Assembly: GCA_015179045.1 (NCBI GenBank)
Contig: WHUZ01000004.1
Coordinates: 1,798,001 to 1,862,000 of the forward strand
Length of the DNA: 64,000 nucleotides
Reading direction: 5' to 3'
Source: Kalaharituber pfeilii
Taxonomy: Eukaryota; Ascomycota; Pezizomycetes; Pezizales; Pezizaceae
In this document: in pieces, positions 39,098 through 50,778 of the stretch
How positions within the stretch are numbered: the stretch's first letter is position 1
Layout: every line of letters begins with the position of its first letter
The notes under the pieces: model-generated
Told to the model about the DNA's origin: nothing
Databases searched by the model: none
The model's input: only the letters and a program-made list of their open reading frames with translations
Program-made: the position numbers and the translations under genes

Positions 39098-40737
39098 AAC
39101 CTTGCTATTGCGGATGACCTCTAATTTGGAGAATCGTTTCCCATACAAATCGCCTTTGCTATACGGGACGTGCCGGACCGGATAGACAAGTACCCGTCTC
39201 CATACAAATTATGTTTGCTACACCGGACACGCTAACACTAATACATCTTAGACTACCCCACTTTACCACGTAGTTAAGGTTGTTTACCACTCTGCTGCCG
39301 TCACTTCTACCAACTACTGCTGCCATAAATGTATTAGCATATTAGAGAATTCCCCGCCAATCGGACGCCTGCTAGCAGGAGATTATATTGTAATAAAATA
39401 TCCATGGTTACTGCTGCCATCACTGCTGTTACCACTGCTGGCACTGCCGCTGCTCTGCTGGAAGACTGGAACCATGCTTGTAGAGTTTGAAGCTTTTGTT
39501 GTGTGAATTGATAGGCTTCTAGAGAAACAGTCAGAGTTGCATGTTTTGGCTCTAGTCGATGGCTGTGTATTGATGCTCCCCAAGAACTTTTAAGGCTCGA
39601 TGCTTTTCTAGATGTGAATAGACTTGGATTGAGTTAATGTTTGCTACGCTTGTTTAGTGGGTGCCTTCCCCTGAATTCAAGCCCCAGATTTGAACTGTTT
39701 TATTGTTTGGTAGAATGTTCGAAACAATTTTTTTGAACAAAATACTCACTTGAACATTACAAAAGCAATTAGTTAGAGTACACTACTGCTGAAGTACCAT
39801 AGTTTATAATAACTATACCATATAGAGGATATTTAAATTCATATTTGCATCATTTGCACCTAGTCCTGCTTGCATATGTAATATCCAGTAATGCATTCTT
39901 ATCCTCCAGTGGAAAATGGCTGAACTCCTCTACACTTTCGCTTTTTAGATACATTGGTACTTGACTGCTGTTTCTTAAGGCCTAGTGCTCTTGGAGCTTG
40001 AGAGCTCATGCTGTCTTTTGTAGTGGATTGACCCCTTGTTCACTGGCTTATAATTTCTGCATTTAAGGTGTAAATGTCGACATAACAAAAAGTTTTCTGG
40101 ATTTATTTACTTACTCACGTCCAAGTGCTTAGAGGAACTACCCCCTGCTTGCGGTGGAATGTATCCCGGTAAAATCTGGTTTGAATTTCACATAAATCCT
40201 TAGGAGAAGGCACTCATTTCCTACTCTAGTAATTTCTATACAAATTTTCGCCATCCCCCTTTTACAGCTGCCAAGCATTTTATTCTATTCCGGAACCTTG
40301 CTATACTGGATGAAAAGTGCCGGATTTTTAACTCGTCCGGTATAGCAAGGTAGGACTCTGCAACCAGATGCGAAAGCGTGGGTGCGAAGAGGAGAGAAGA
40401 GGAGTTATTGTTCATTGTTTTAACTACTAATACAGTACAGAAGGTCTATATACATATAATATCAATGAAGCTCCTCACGTGCCGTCTTGGACTTTCTGTG
40501 CCAAGTTTGCCCTTTGCATGTACTTACCCATTCTGTCGTCTTCCCCATAGCACTGGATATCGATATGATTCACAATCGATACTTGACATGCACATGGATC
40601 AATACATTCAGACCGGATACATTGATGTCTTAACAGGGGGCATGATACATATCTGTACATTAGGTGAATCTAGCAAGTTTTGCGAGAACATCTATGAGGC
40701 ACTGTAATTTAGCGTCGTTGCTATAGTAAGGTTACAG
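39098..40737. mobile_element. Possible pogo/Fot-like element ends, decayed
   Basis: TAACCTTGCTATTGCGGATG at 39098-39117 and, inverted, TAACCTTACTATAGCAACG at the right (ending about 40737) resemble the ends of the palindromic element at 40295-40351. The 1.64-kb interval is about the size of Fot1-type elements, but no transposase frame is recognised inside. Weak. Confidence 0.3.
40295..40351. mobile_element. 57-bp palindromic mini-element (pogo-like ends)
   Basis: Left arm ACCTTGCTATACTGGA at 40295-40310 and right arm, inverted, ACCTTGCTATACCGGA (40351-40336) differ at one base. The interior holds a second short palindrome part. Likely a tiny MITE or a collapsed element. Confidence 0.6.
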
Positions 40738-41463
40738 TACTGTCTGTGGCGCAAATCTAGCGACTCGTGTGTCGCAAAACCACCCATTTTTTCCCAAACT
40801 ACTCTGACTTTCGACCACGGCTTGTATTAATATTCTACAAGTTGGAAGTTATTAACTTAATCAATTTCATCTGCAATCTTAATGAGAGCTGTCTACGAAA
40901 GTACATAGCTCTATGAAAGCTTCTAAAGTATATGGGCAACACGACATGCTGATTTGCATGGATCCCGGCAGTGACCATAGCATTGAGGGTAGGTGGTGAG
41001 AGAGATCCCTCAGTGATATCTGAAAACCTTTGCTAAATCCCATTTTCAAAAGTGAGGCCAAGGCTAGCTGAGCCTCTTGGTGTACTTATCTCAAAAGATC
41101 TCACAAAATCGATTAGGAGGCAATAATTTGCGTTCAGTTGAAAAGGTTGAAAATGAGGGAACTTTAATGTAGTCCAACTGAGCTGTATAGGCGAAGGGAA
41201 TAGAACAAAAATAAGGCAACCGAAGATTCTTCTGAGCGACGCAACCAAGGTTCAGAAATAATGACAACAAGTTGTTGAGATGCAGACCATAAAAAAGAAA
41301 GATACAAAAGCAACTAAAAATGTCGAGGAGAAGAGAAGCGGGCGAACGTAACAGCACATGTCGTCGAGACTGCACATATCACATCGAGGAGACCGCGGAT
41401 CGGACGACCGGTATCATTTAGCCATGCCTTTTCAATCGAAATATGCTTTCATTGCGGCGAACT

Positions 41464-41534
41464 TTTATTTTTTTAATTTTTTTTTTTTGTCGTTCACATA
41501 ACCCCGCATACAAGCTACAAGCCTATGGCAGGAA
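41464..41534 (-). mobile_element. Type-B hairpin-tail micro-insertion
   Basis: On the minus strand it reads TTCCTGCCATAGGCTTG, TAGCTTGTATGCGGGG, TTATGTGAACGAC, then A-rich. Flanked by a perfect 13-bp duplication ATTGCGGCGAACT at 41451-41463 and 41535-41547. 71 bp including the tail. Confidence 0.9.
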
Positions 41535-41689
41535 ATTGCGGCGAACTGCTCGCAGGGTGCAGACGAAAGTTTTTGTTATCAAAGTGAGAATAGTGGGTTC
41601 CATGCCTTGAATAGCTGTGTGTGGGGAGAAGGTTTAACTACAGGTAGGAATCCATTTCACCCCTCGCCCCTCCCTTCAGAATTCACATT

Positions 41690-42060
41690 TCCCGACATAG
41701 CAATCTCTAGTCACCCGATATCCTCCCCTCACGATCCTCCCAACGGGGCATAGCACATGAATATTCACATGAACGGTACCAGACTGTAATGCTGACAATC
41801 CTCGTGTCTCTATTGACACGTGCGCAATCTGGCGCCACGTACAAATGAATTGTACGCTGCCTTCTCCAGCCTCCATGGCACTCCACCGTAAGGTGGTTCG
41901 AGTCAGGTACGTATCGACTTTTCCCCCGTCGCAGGTGCATGTTGCTCTATATGTCATCAACAACTTCACTGCTAACGTTGAAATAAACAGCATAAACAGA
42001 CCTGACCAGAAGGAGGGTTGGCTCGAACCCTAATAAGGTTCTAAGGCTCCCCCCTTCTAT
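41690..42060. repeat. Dispersed repeat R, copy 1
   Basis: About 370 bp repeated at 51063-51380 in the same orientation, sharing for example CACTCCACCGTAAGGTGGTT, CTTCACTGCTAACGTTG and AATAAACAGCATAAACAG. On the minus strand both copies end a short reading frame with IERLLxLAxEGG. Family unknown; possibly the 3' part of another retroelement. Confidence 0.75.
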
Positions 42061-42885
42061 CGCTAGATTTAGGAGCCGTTCGATCTGCTCCTTTTCCTTG
42101 GAGTCCACTTTCTCCCCAATTCGATGTGGTGCGTTTCTTCGGCTTCCACTAGTCTATATATCTAGATAATCGACCCTCGCCGCGGCCACGAGTACACCCG
42201 CAGCCGACCGGGGAATCGTTTCGGGGGCTGGAGGTATAGGATGTAGTGGAGGTGTTGTAGCTATAGCTACATTCCTTGTTTGAGGTATTTGATTTCTCCT
42301 GGGCTGAAAACGACTCCAGAAATTTATACAACTTGTTCACGACATTGTCGCTGCTTGCAGTTGGAGGGATATTTGTAACGGCATTCTCACTAGGATCGGC
42401 TGCAGTGATCAGATAACGGTGAGCGTGAGGAAAGGTCAATGATTGTTCTCGTGCCCAGACTCTATCTATGATGAGGATGATGATGTCTCTACAAGAAGTC
42501 TCGTGGAGAAAATTCCACTGCTTGTATATACAACGATGGGTCGTCCACTACTACAATCCAATATGGTAGGTGCCGACATGCCAAGTCCGCCTGTACCCAT
42601 ACGCAAATAATCCTGCCAAGGTTGCCTGCATTCATGTGTACAGCCGTCCTCATGGCAGACATAGTAGTAGTCAACAACCTGTCATCTTTGTAACCTCGTT
42701 TCATGCTTGCTTCGTTTACTTCATTTTAGATTTTGTCTCCTCTTTCGAGGCGTCTCCCTTATAGAAGTGCCTGATATGGGACTACGTAGATACTTCTATG
42801 CAGGAACAACGCTATATAGATCTTTGAGAGTTATAAGCCGATTCGTCAATATCCAATTGGTGCTTATCACTTCGGTAATCATAAT

Positions 42886-43631
42886 TTTTCTTTCTTTCTT
42901 TCTTTTTTATTTTTATCAATACTCGCGAGATTAAGGTACATAAGGGATAAAGATCAGAAAATATAACCAGACTAATACTCTGTGAACCAATAAGTAAGTG
43001 AATGTTCATCAGGACTAGACCCGTAATCATTGCGCCGCCCACGCCAACATCTCTCCCCCCTCCCCGCACCATCTGCACTCTGGGCTTCCTTCCATATCAT
43101 ATGTTTCCAGGCCTTCCCACGCTTCTCTGGTCATCTGTGCCGCTCTGCCTGGTGACAGTCGGCCTTCAGCCAAGTCTCTTAGCCCGAATGGCCACCTGAG
43201 AGTCTGTGACTATCAATAACTCCTCGTCTCCTTCTTCGAGTGCTCTTGCTACTGCTATCAGCTCTGCATCATTTACCGTGGCTCTGGCTCCGAGGTAGAA
43301 TGACTTGAAATCCTCCCGCCATAGTCCTGCCCCCGCTCTCCCCATCATTCTGCTCCCATCGGTGTATGCTGGTTTCCATCCCTCGTTTACCTCCCTTTCT
43401 ATCCTCCTCTCCCACTCGTGCCTCTCGGCTCCTTTGTCCAGTGTGTCGAGCACTGCCAGTGGTAGGGGGTCCTTCCAATCTAGGGATCAAAGATTGACTT
43501 GGACATCGCTCTCTTTCATCTTTTATCTGTTATCCGCTATCTTCTATTTGTGGCTTGATTATTTTTCTCCCTTATCTGCTATGTACGTAATATATCGCCA
43601 TAGCCCGTGGGGCGGCATGCGATTACTGATA

Positions 43632-43671
<40 letters not shown>

Positions 43672-44028
43672 TTTTCAGGGATTCAGTCAGGTATATCGTG
43701 TCCTCTTCCTCGCGGTTTACTGTACTCTGGAACCTTAGTGACCTGGCCTCAATCCGTACCTTTTCACCCTCTAGGAATGTCCCAAGTTTGCCAGGCCTTC
43801 CACCACATCCCTCTGTGTGCCCCGTGATCGTTCTCGCTATGGTGTACTGCCATTTCTCGAGCTCCCTCGTCTTCGTCTCTGCGTGGGCATTTCGACGATG
43901 GTCCATCCATGCCTAGCTCTCACACGTGGCTATTGTTCTTGCTATGCTGGTGTATAGTTGTCTCCTCTTGCCGGACCAAACCTCCCCAGTCTGGTTGCTA
44001 CCGCCAATGCTGCCTTTCCTAGCTTTAG
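42886..44028 (-). mobile_element. 5'-truncated LINE copy (ORF2 C-terminal half with RNase H)
   Basis: 1143 bp bounded by a perfect 14-bp duplication TCGGTAATCATAAT at 42872-42885 and 44029-44042. Minus-strand order: RT C-terminal region, LEKWQYTIARTITGH, RNase H with YTDGSRMMGRAGAG, ELIAVARALEEG and LLIVTDSQVAIR, then an internal deletion to ECRWCGE (zinc-knuckle-like, near 43055-43080). A 3' UTR of about 100 bp follows, then CTCGCGAG-TATTGATA and an A/G-rich tail. A second insertion (about 43481-43671) splits it. Tad-like LINEs carry RT plus RNase H. This copy is dead. Confidence 0.88.
43481..43671 (+). mobile_element. Type-A tail insertion with 3' UTR, ending in a T25-A15 tract
   Basis: Splits the RNase H region of the LINE copy at 42886-44028. 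It has about 110 bp of T-rich 3' UTR, then ATCGCCATAGCCCGTG, GGGCGGCATGCGAT and TACTGATAT. The following tract is 25 T (43632-43656) then 15 A (43657-43671). Possible short duplication AGGGAT on both sides; boundary approximate. Confidence 0.65.
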
Positions 44029-44070
44029 TCGGTAATCATAATGGTAGTTGTTGCAACGTTGGCCGGATGA

Positions 44071-44128
44071 TTTTTTTTTTTTTTTTTATATCAATACTCG
44101 CATGCCGCCTGTGAGGCTATGGCGAGGT
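44071..44128 (-). mobile_element. Type-A hairpin-tail micro-insertion
   Basis: 58 bp; minus strand ACCTCGCCATAGCCTCAC, AGGCGGCATGCGAG, TATTGATAT, A17. Perfect 13-bp duplication GTTGGCCGGATGA at 44058-44070 and 44129-44141. Confidence 0.92.
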
Positions 44129-44141
44129 GTTGGCCGGATGA

Positions 44142-46534
44142 ACGACGATTTTACAGCTGCTGTTTGCATACAATAGTCACCCGGGCGGCTGCGATATATA
44201 TCGCATTTGAGTCGTGCCTAGCGTCTTGGTCACGTGCTGGTATGAGTGCAAAATTAAAGCTATGCATATCAACTGGCGTGAGACCGATATACACAATTAG
44301 TCTCATTACACAATATACTAACCCAACGTTGTCATACTCTTATTCGACGCTACTCAACGTCAATGAGCAGTCTCGAAAAAATGAGACTACAACACTAGCT
44401 GGCATGTATATCATCGATGCCTGCTGGTTTTTACTGAGGCAGTATCAGCAACAAAACACTCAACAAAGAGAGCCAGGCATTGCCCCCTCGGCAACTCTAT
44501 GATAATCCCTGTTCCTGTTAGAAAACGTTCGCAAACATGTACCGGGTGGTTATCATCCAGTCGACCTCGGTGACATTTCCAGAGATCGCTCTGTTATCGA
44601 CCGCAAGCAGGGCCACAGCAGCCTTTCCACTGTATAGCTATCTGGAGACTTACAGCAAGGGCGACTTGCTGCAATAAGATTTTGAGGGCTATTGTCCCTT
44701 CTTCACTAGATAGTCTATTCCTTCAGCATTTGCAACTGCAGAATAAGTTGTTGACATGGATTGTATTAAGAATTGAACTTCTTCATGCCATTTTCTTCTT
44801 TTCTAACTCTACTAGATGAGTTTACCATCTATGGACCGAATAGCAAGCACTTACACAGTTACACTTCATAACCGAGGTATTGGGCCCCAGTCTTGACATC
44901 CTGTTAGACTACTGTGAAAATGAGCAGTTGCCTTTTGAAGTGTCAACTAAGGCGGTTGCTCAGCTTGCATCAAACTATCGCAGAGCTACACAATTGTGGA
45001 ATTGCATGGAGGTACTGTATTTCCACTCCTCCTCTACTGTCGCGGGGTATTCATCTGACTGGTACCTGCCTCCCACAGATCTTACGCCCGGCAATGTGGT
45101 CCTGTGCCTCCCAAGAGTTGTATCGTGGGACACAATCGAAAACGTCAATACTCATCTAGGCGAGCCAGTGCAGCAGCTCCTAGACGGAACTATTTTATAA
45201 CATTAGTCGGAGTGAAAAGATTTGGAGGGTAGTCCCCAGCTGCCGTTATATTTCTTCGAAGCAGCCCAATTCGATGCGTAAGTTGATATATCCCTGCACG
45301 GATTCCGGACGCTAACTTGCGTAGTACACTGATTTCGGTAAATCTTTCTTCTGGAATTTGTAGGCTGTTAATGAAATTTTGGGCATACTACTTTTATTTG
45401 CTGCACTGGAGATGCTATTCGAAGACAATCTCACACCAGCTTGCAATATATGGCCATGTCTTGATATGAAGGATCGCCTCCTGGTATGCTGAACGATCAA
45501 TTATGACCGACTGCCTGAATACTTGTGTGGGAAGTGGGAATAACGTGTACGATCATTGGAGGATGGGAGGCTACGATCGGGGCTGGATATATGGGCGGAT
45601 ATGCACCCAGGCATGGATCATTGACATGCCGCAACGGGAAATGAATAGAGACAACGTGATCGGCAAGTATCGCCGAAGCCACACCCACGCTGCCTTATAA
45701 CTTGGAAGTCGGTAGCTATCGGTGAAGCAGCGTAGGCGACGATAATGATTGCGGCTATCACAGAATCACAACACGAATCACGAAGTATGCGAGAGTATGA
45801 GAGACACACGAAGACTTGAACACTGCCTTACAGGAGAGTTCACCAGTAACGACTACTTGATACAGACGGGCGAGTGAAGGGATATATATAGACAAGAGAG
45901 TAAGTAGGTATGAACCTCGCATGAACATCCACGAGTTTCGTCATGACGACATAGATATACACTGTAGAACTCTGTAGTCGCTGTAGAGTTGTGACTGTCT
46001 GCTCCTGCTGCGGCTATTTGGCGCTGTCTCAGCAACTGGCGCTTCTAGAGCGCGTTGATAGCTTTCGGTAAGGTCGGTGATACTTGCGTCTCGGTCGTCA
46101 AGCACTGCTGTCGCTGTTCGTTTCCCGTCGCGGTATGACAATTTGCTAATGTGGGTTACAAAGAAATTGTTTACAGTAAGGCATGTCACGCCAAGACTGG
46201 AATATAACGAAGTGGTGGCTTTGGCGAGGATGATAGTGGCTATGGCGGAGCTCGAGCCAGGTGAACGAATAAAAAATGTATTGCGGTACTTACCGTCTAG
46301 GTGGACTTGTTAACTAGGCCATTGTCAGCTTCCTAACCATACAACACCGTGCATTTGAAATTGCGATGGGGACATTTGAAAAAAAGTACTGTTATTGCCT
46401 GTACTAGTATACTTTGGCGGGAACCGTAGTGGATTGAGGTAAGCATAGATTACTATATCGGAAGCTACCATACTGGTCTGGAGCAGGAAGCAGCCTGATT
46501 AACTGCGCGGCCTTGAGGAAAAAACGTAACGAAG
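44142..46534. other. Gene-free DNA between insertions
   Basis: No recognisable proteins or tails. Frames at 44880-45200 and 46077-46313 have no domain I can name. Probably decayed repeat or spacer. Confidence 0.4.
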
Positions 46535-46536
46535 TA

Positions 46537-46716
46537 CCGCATAATCTAGCGAGCAAGACTCCAGTCAGTAAAGGGGAAGCTTTGTGTAAGGCAGCTAATT
46601 CTATGTAGATGGAGGCAAGAGAGACACTTCTCTAGGTGGAATAGGGGATAGAAGAGATCGGAATTCGGGTTAACCCGGAAAGTCTGACTGGAAGTCTTGC
46701 TCGCCAGATTATGCGG
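46537..46716. mobile_element. MITE, 180 bp, TA target site
   Basis: Terminal inverted repeats of about 33 bp: left CCGCATAATCTAGCGAGC, right (inverted) CCGCATAATCTGGCGAGC, both continuing AAGACT and CCAGTCAG. TA lies on both sides (46535-46536 and 46717-46718), as in the Tc1/mariner/pogo superfamily. No coding capacity. Confidence 0.85.
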
Positions 46717-46718
46717 TA

Positions 46719-47502
46719 TTGCATATGGTGTCAGTGTCTAGGATGTACTTGCGTCGAAGACAACCAATTTTGAACGACTTAAATGCAGTAGTCACTTTTG
46801 CAGTTATAACAGTGTCAGTGTCAAGGCATTATCAGATCATGTCAGCTCAGGTGTATGATACCAACTGCGTTGTGTGTGATGGCCTGCATCCTGCTGTGCT
46901 GCAGAAGAAGCTACAAACGGATAATTGATTGACAATTTGGTCTTTAATAATCGACATTGTCTCATGTTTAGGCACGGCATAAGGTATTTTTATTTCGAAT
47001 TGTCTTGGACGACTAATCCAGGATCATTGGGGGGAGGGGCAGTCTCTACCTCTATGAAGCCCAACAGTTTTCACGAAGATGGCTTATCTCACAAATGAGA
47101 ATCTGTATCTCAAGTACAGTATTTTCTCTATGAAACGAAAAGAAACAGCATACGTTTACCGGTACCCGTCGTCGAGCTTCATGGCTGGGGAGACTCGCCA
47201 GGAAGCTTGAAACAATTTATGCTTGTGCTGCACTGACACTATCTTGGGAAGTTGGCGACCTCGTGATGGTCTGGGACTTTGGAGGAACCATATCGTTCTG
47301 TGATAAGGTAGAACTTGTATCCCCGTTAAAGAGAAAATCTTTTCAATGCAAGCAAACACGCACAGACTCCTGTTCAATGCCATCAATTTTTTTTATTTAG
47401 CAACAAAATGTCTGGTACAATGGTTCCGTAGACTATTCTAGTTAGAAAAGCGCGTCCACCCTAAATTGACGCGTTTTCAGTACTATCAATTGCAGCTAAT
47501 AG
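46719..47502. other. Gene-free spacer
   Basis: No recognisable gene. A 69-codon frame at 46719-46928 and a 76-codon minus frame at 47156-47386 lack domains. Confidence 0.4.
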
Positions 47503-47554
47503 TCCTGCCATAGGGGTTACGTGGTCAAAAAAAAAAATAAAATAAAATAAAAAA
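47503..47554 (+). mobile_element. Type-B micro-insertion lacking the hairpin loop
   Basis: Only TCCTGCCATAGGGGTTACG, TGGTC and an A-rich tail, 52 bp. Flanks TGCAGCTAATAG (47491-47502) and TGCAACTAATAG (47555-47566) are a 12-bp duplication with one mismatch. Compared with the copy at 41464-41534, the bases between CATAGG and GGGTTA are missing. Confidence 0.85.
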
Positions 47555-47654
47555 TGCAACTAATAGATTCTATCCCTTCTTAACTAACACTTCAAATGTA
47601 TAAAATATATATATTTCACCATTATCTTCTAATATAGACATCTCTTTCTCCATT

Positions 47655-48360
47655 TTCATGTATTTGATTTTTCAACTGCCCAAACCTCCACAGCTCCCCC
47701 AAAGATCAGGCCAGACCCTCCTACCCTACCCAGCGTTAAGAAGAGAGACCCACCTGCCTGTGCCAAAGGAAAGACCACCACCTCCAGGGTTACTTCTACT
47801 ACAAAGAGCAAGCCCCTTTTGCCAAATAAGCCAGAACTATGACCTGCGACTTCAGCAATAGTAGTTCATGGGATAGCAGTGACCAAGAGATTGGGGAATG
47901 TTCGGAAGTGGTTGGAGGCAGATAATGAACTGGGTACAAAATCGCTGGGGCTAGATGGCTGTTGAAGCAAGAGAGGGGGGAGGGAAAGATGGCTAGTTCT
48001 GTTGTTGTTTACCTAGAGGGGGCAGGTAGGACTAGTCAAATACTAGAGACTCTACGCATTGGAGGTAAAAAGTACGGATAGGATGCGTATGAGTGGGATA
48101 GGGGAAGGAAAGACAAAGGAAAGCAGGTGGGTAGGGCTGGGGAGAATACAATAGAGACTGATTAAGAACCCATTGTATGTATTATTGTGCTTGGTCCACT
48201 GTCTGTCTGTATTTGTTCATCTGCAGCCACAGTGAAGTCGTGTAGATAGATAATTCGCATGGGTGATCCGGCCTACAATCTGGTATCACAGACCTGCCTC
48301 CGGGTAATAAAGGGGTCCTGCCATAGGCTGAGAGCTTGTATGCGGGTCAACTGAGGGAAT
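47655..48360 (+). mobile_element. ORF1-only LINE-derived element, decayed, type-B tail
   Basis: The plus strand carries a broken LINE ORF1: AIVVHGIAVTKRLG, NVRKWLEADNELG, then VYLEGAGRT and YEWDRG. No ORF2 follows. Instead, about 190 bp later comes CCTGCCTCCGGG, TCCTGCCATAGGCTGAG and TGTATGCGGG (48328-48350), the type-B hairpin, with its poly-A lost. Same layout as 54302-55668. Confidence 0.75.
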
Positions 48361-50133
48361 TTATGTATTATTGTCTTTCTGGAATAAGATTCAGTCACAA
48401 CAATTCGACCAGGTAGGTTTATTCCAGACTAAGGTTTATTATAGTTACCATCACACTTAAGACAGTTAGTTGCTAAATTAAAAACATTGATGGCATTGAA
48501 CAGGAGTCTGTGCGTTTTTTGCTGGCATTGAAAAGGTTTTCTCCTTTGAATCACAATACAAGTCCAGTTAGCTGTAACACTATACCCTCGTGTAAGTCCT
48601 AAATTGTTTCAGAGCTTACTCTAGCGGATATAGCGAACTGTTGGTCATACGAATGGCCTGTCGACAAGGGATGCTCGTATAACGTTGCACACGAGACTAG
48701 GAATTCCAGCTTTACATGGGCTAATTGGGCGAAATATTGGTGGGGCTGGGATAGCCAATCGTAGTGAAGTTCAGCTTTACGCCATGTGTGGCGTGAAGCT
48801 TTGCCGTTTCGGGCGGTTTCCGAATAGGGAAGTCGACTTCAGTGCGAGTACATGCTTCTTTGACTCCTGCTTATCAGGGGTCTTGTGCTGAAATCGTCGA
48901 AGTGACTGTCATAGATGCTCTTCATCAATTTCCCCACCACATTCTGAAGGCGACCACTGACCACAGATTGTGTAAATAATGACGACACCACACAGAATCT
49001 TGCAGCGCTGTACCTAAATTGAAGGTTTGTCCCCTAGCTGACAATTGCGTGCACATGAAATTGGAGTTGCGAACTGGGAGAAATGTCTAGTGTGTGTCGG
49101 AATAAAGTCTTTCTATATGCTTACATTTTACAATCCGATTAGGATATATGTCGGACCCTAGGTTTGACGGTGGGCGGAAAGAAGACGGATTTGATTGCTG
49201 TAGTTCACAAGGTGAAAGTTTGGCTGCTTGCATTCTTCAATCAAGGATTTAGAGACATCTCCAGTGCGAAGTGTTGATTGGAACCTTCCAGGAGAAGTTG
49301 ACCTGTCTTACGAAGAAGGATTACAGTTTGCTTTTATGGAGGCGAGAGAGGAGGGAGGATAATGAGCTCAAGATCGTGTTAAACATTGCTATTTCAGGGT
49401 ATGCTGTATTTTGTATAGTGGGCGATATCTATGTTAGGCAGTGCGGCGTCATATCAATATCCTACTTGGGATAAAATAATACTTTGTACAGGTATTTGCA
49501 CTTGAGCTACTCGCTGGTTCGGAACCAGCGTTCATCCTTTCAGATCACTTTTGCATACTCTCTATTGAACCGGAGCTGACATTTGAGCCTCCGGATGCGT
49601 TTGGACCGCCATCACGGTCTTCTTAGAGAATAGAAGCCAAATAAGGAACTGGGTATATATGGTGTCTTCAAGCATCCCTCAAACTGCTCTTGCTGAGGAT
49701 GGCATACCGCAAAATTCAGTTAATATTTCGCCGGTATCGTCCTTTCAAATAGCTTAAATGGAAACAACACGGGGAATCAGGTTGTCGAATGGATGAAGCA
49801 GAACATTAAGTCTCAATAGCAATAGACGGACTACAGCTTCCAACAACAGTTCCCGCAACACAAATTTTGTCACCCATTCAAACCTTTAGCCCATTATCAG
49901 CCGTACCATCCAAGCCATTTACGCCAATAAACGCAACTGCAAAGAAATGAAAAGCAACAGCAGGAAAGGAAACGAAGAGCGTGAAGGGCAATGAAGAAAG
50001 CGGTCATAAGAAGCTGGATGTTGGTGAAAAAAGCCGAGAGAAGAAGGCTAGAGGGGTTGAACTCTTGAAGGCTCTGAATAATTCGTTGTCTTTGCCAGTA
50101 TTAGTCTCTGATACCCTTGCAACTTATCATTAT
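48361..50133. other. Gene-free spacer
   Basis: No recognisable gene, tail or terminal repeat. A near-perfect palindrome CGCTGGTTCGGAACCAGCG lies near 49511-49529. Confidence 0.4.
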
Positions 50134-50147
50134 AAGGAAGGGCAAAT

Positions 50148-50778
50148 TTTTTGTTTTTTTATATATCATTAATCGTGTGCCGTCTTTGGGGCTATGGTGA
50201 TGTTTAGTTACATGAAAACGTAAACAGGAAAAGGAAAGAAATAAACAGAAAAGGGTGACATTAGACAGAAAGGGTGACATTAGACAGAAAAGGGTGACAT
50301 TAGACAGAAAAGGGTGACATTAGACATAACTCCTGGCGTCGCGTCTAGCGCTCCATCCATTCCAACAATGATCTGATCGGTCCCCGGCATCTCCGTCCTG
50401 CCGTCTGATTTCCCTAACTTGTATTGCCAGTGTCTCAGTCCCTTGCCCCCCAAGAGGCCAGCCAGTGCCCCCACCCCGTGTCCCAGTCTTTGGAGTGGTC
50501 TGTAGGTCATGCCTAATCTGTTTCGTTCCTCCGACCTTCGGGCTCTAGCCTGTTGGCGTATGCCAGTTTCGGTCACCATCTCGTCTTGGTATTGTAAGAA
50601 GGTGCCTATCTTGGCCGCCTTGTCTGCTTCTGTGTTGCCTCGGATGCCTTTGTGTCCTTTCACCCACAGCACTGCCACATCGACGTCCCCTTTCGCCGCC
50701 CGTGCTTCCCAGGACTGCCTGACCGCTTGAGCTGCGCCTTCGTGGGTGGGCCTTCCTTCCGCGATCTTTTGCAGTTTC
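50148..50778 (-). mobile_element. 5'-truncated LINE copy (RNase H) with hairpin tail
   Basis: 631 bp bounded by a perfect 14-bp duplication AAGGAAGGGCAAAT at 50134-50147 and 50779-50792. The minus strand encodes the RNase H end: KIAEGRPTHEGAAQAV, then VLWVKGHKGIRGNTEADKAA (the His and Asp of RNase H), then MTYRPLQRLG. The 3' UTR contains four 20-bp repeats (50246-50327). The tail is a degenerate type-A hairpin (CACCATAGCCCC ... CACACGATTAATGATAT) and poly-A at 50146-50160. Confidence 0.9.
50246..50327. repeat. 20-bp tandem repeat, four copies, in LINE 3' UTR
   Basis: AGAAAAGGGTGACATTAGAC repeated four times, one copy one base short, between the ORF2 stop region and the hairpin tail. Confidence 0.88.
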
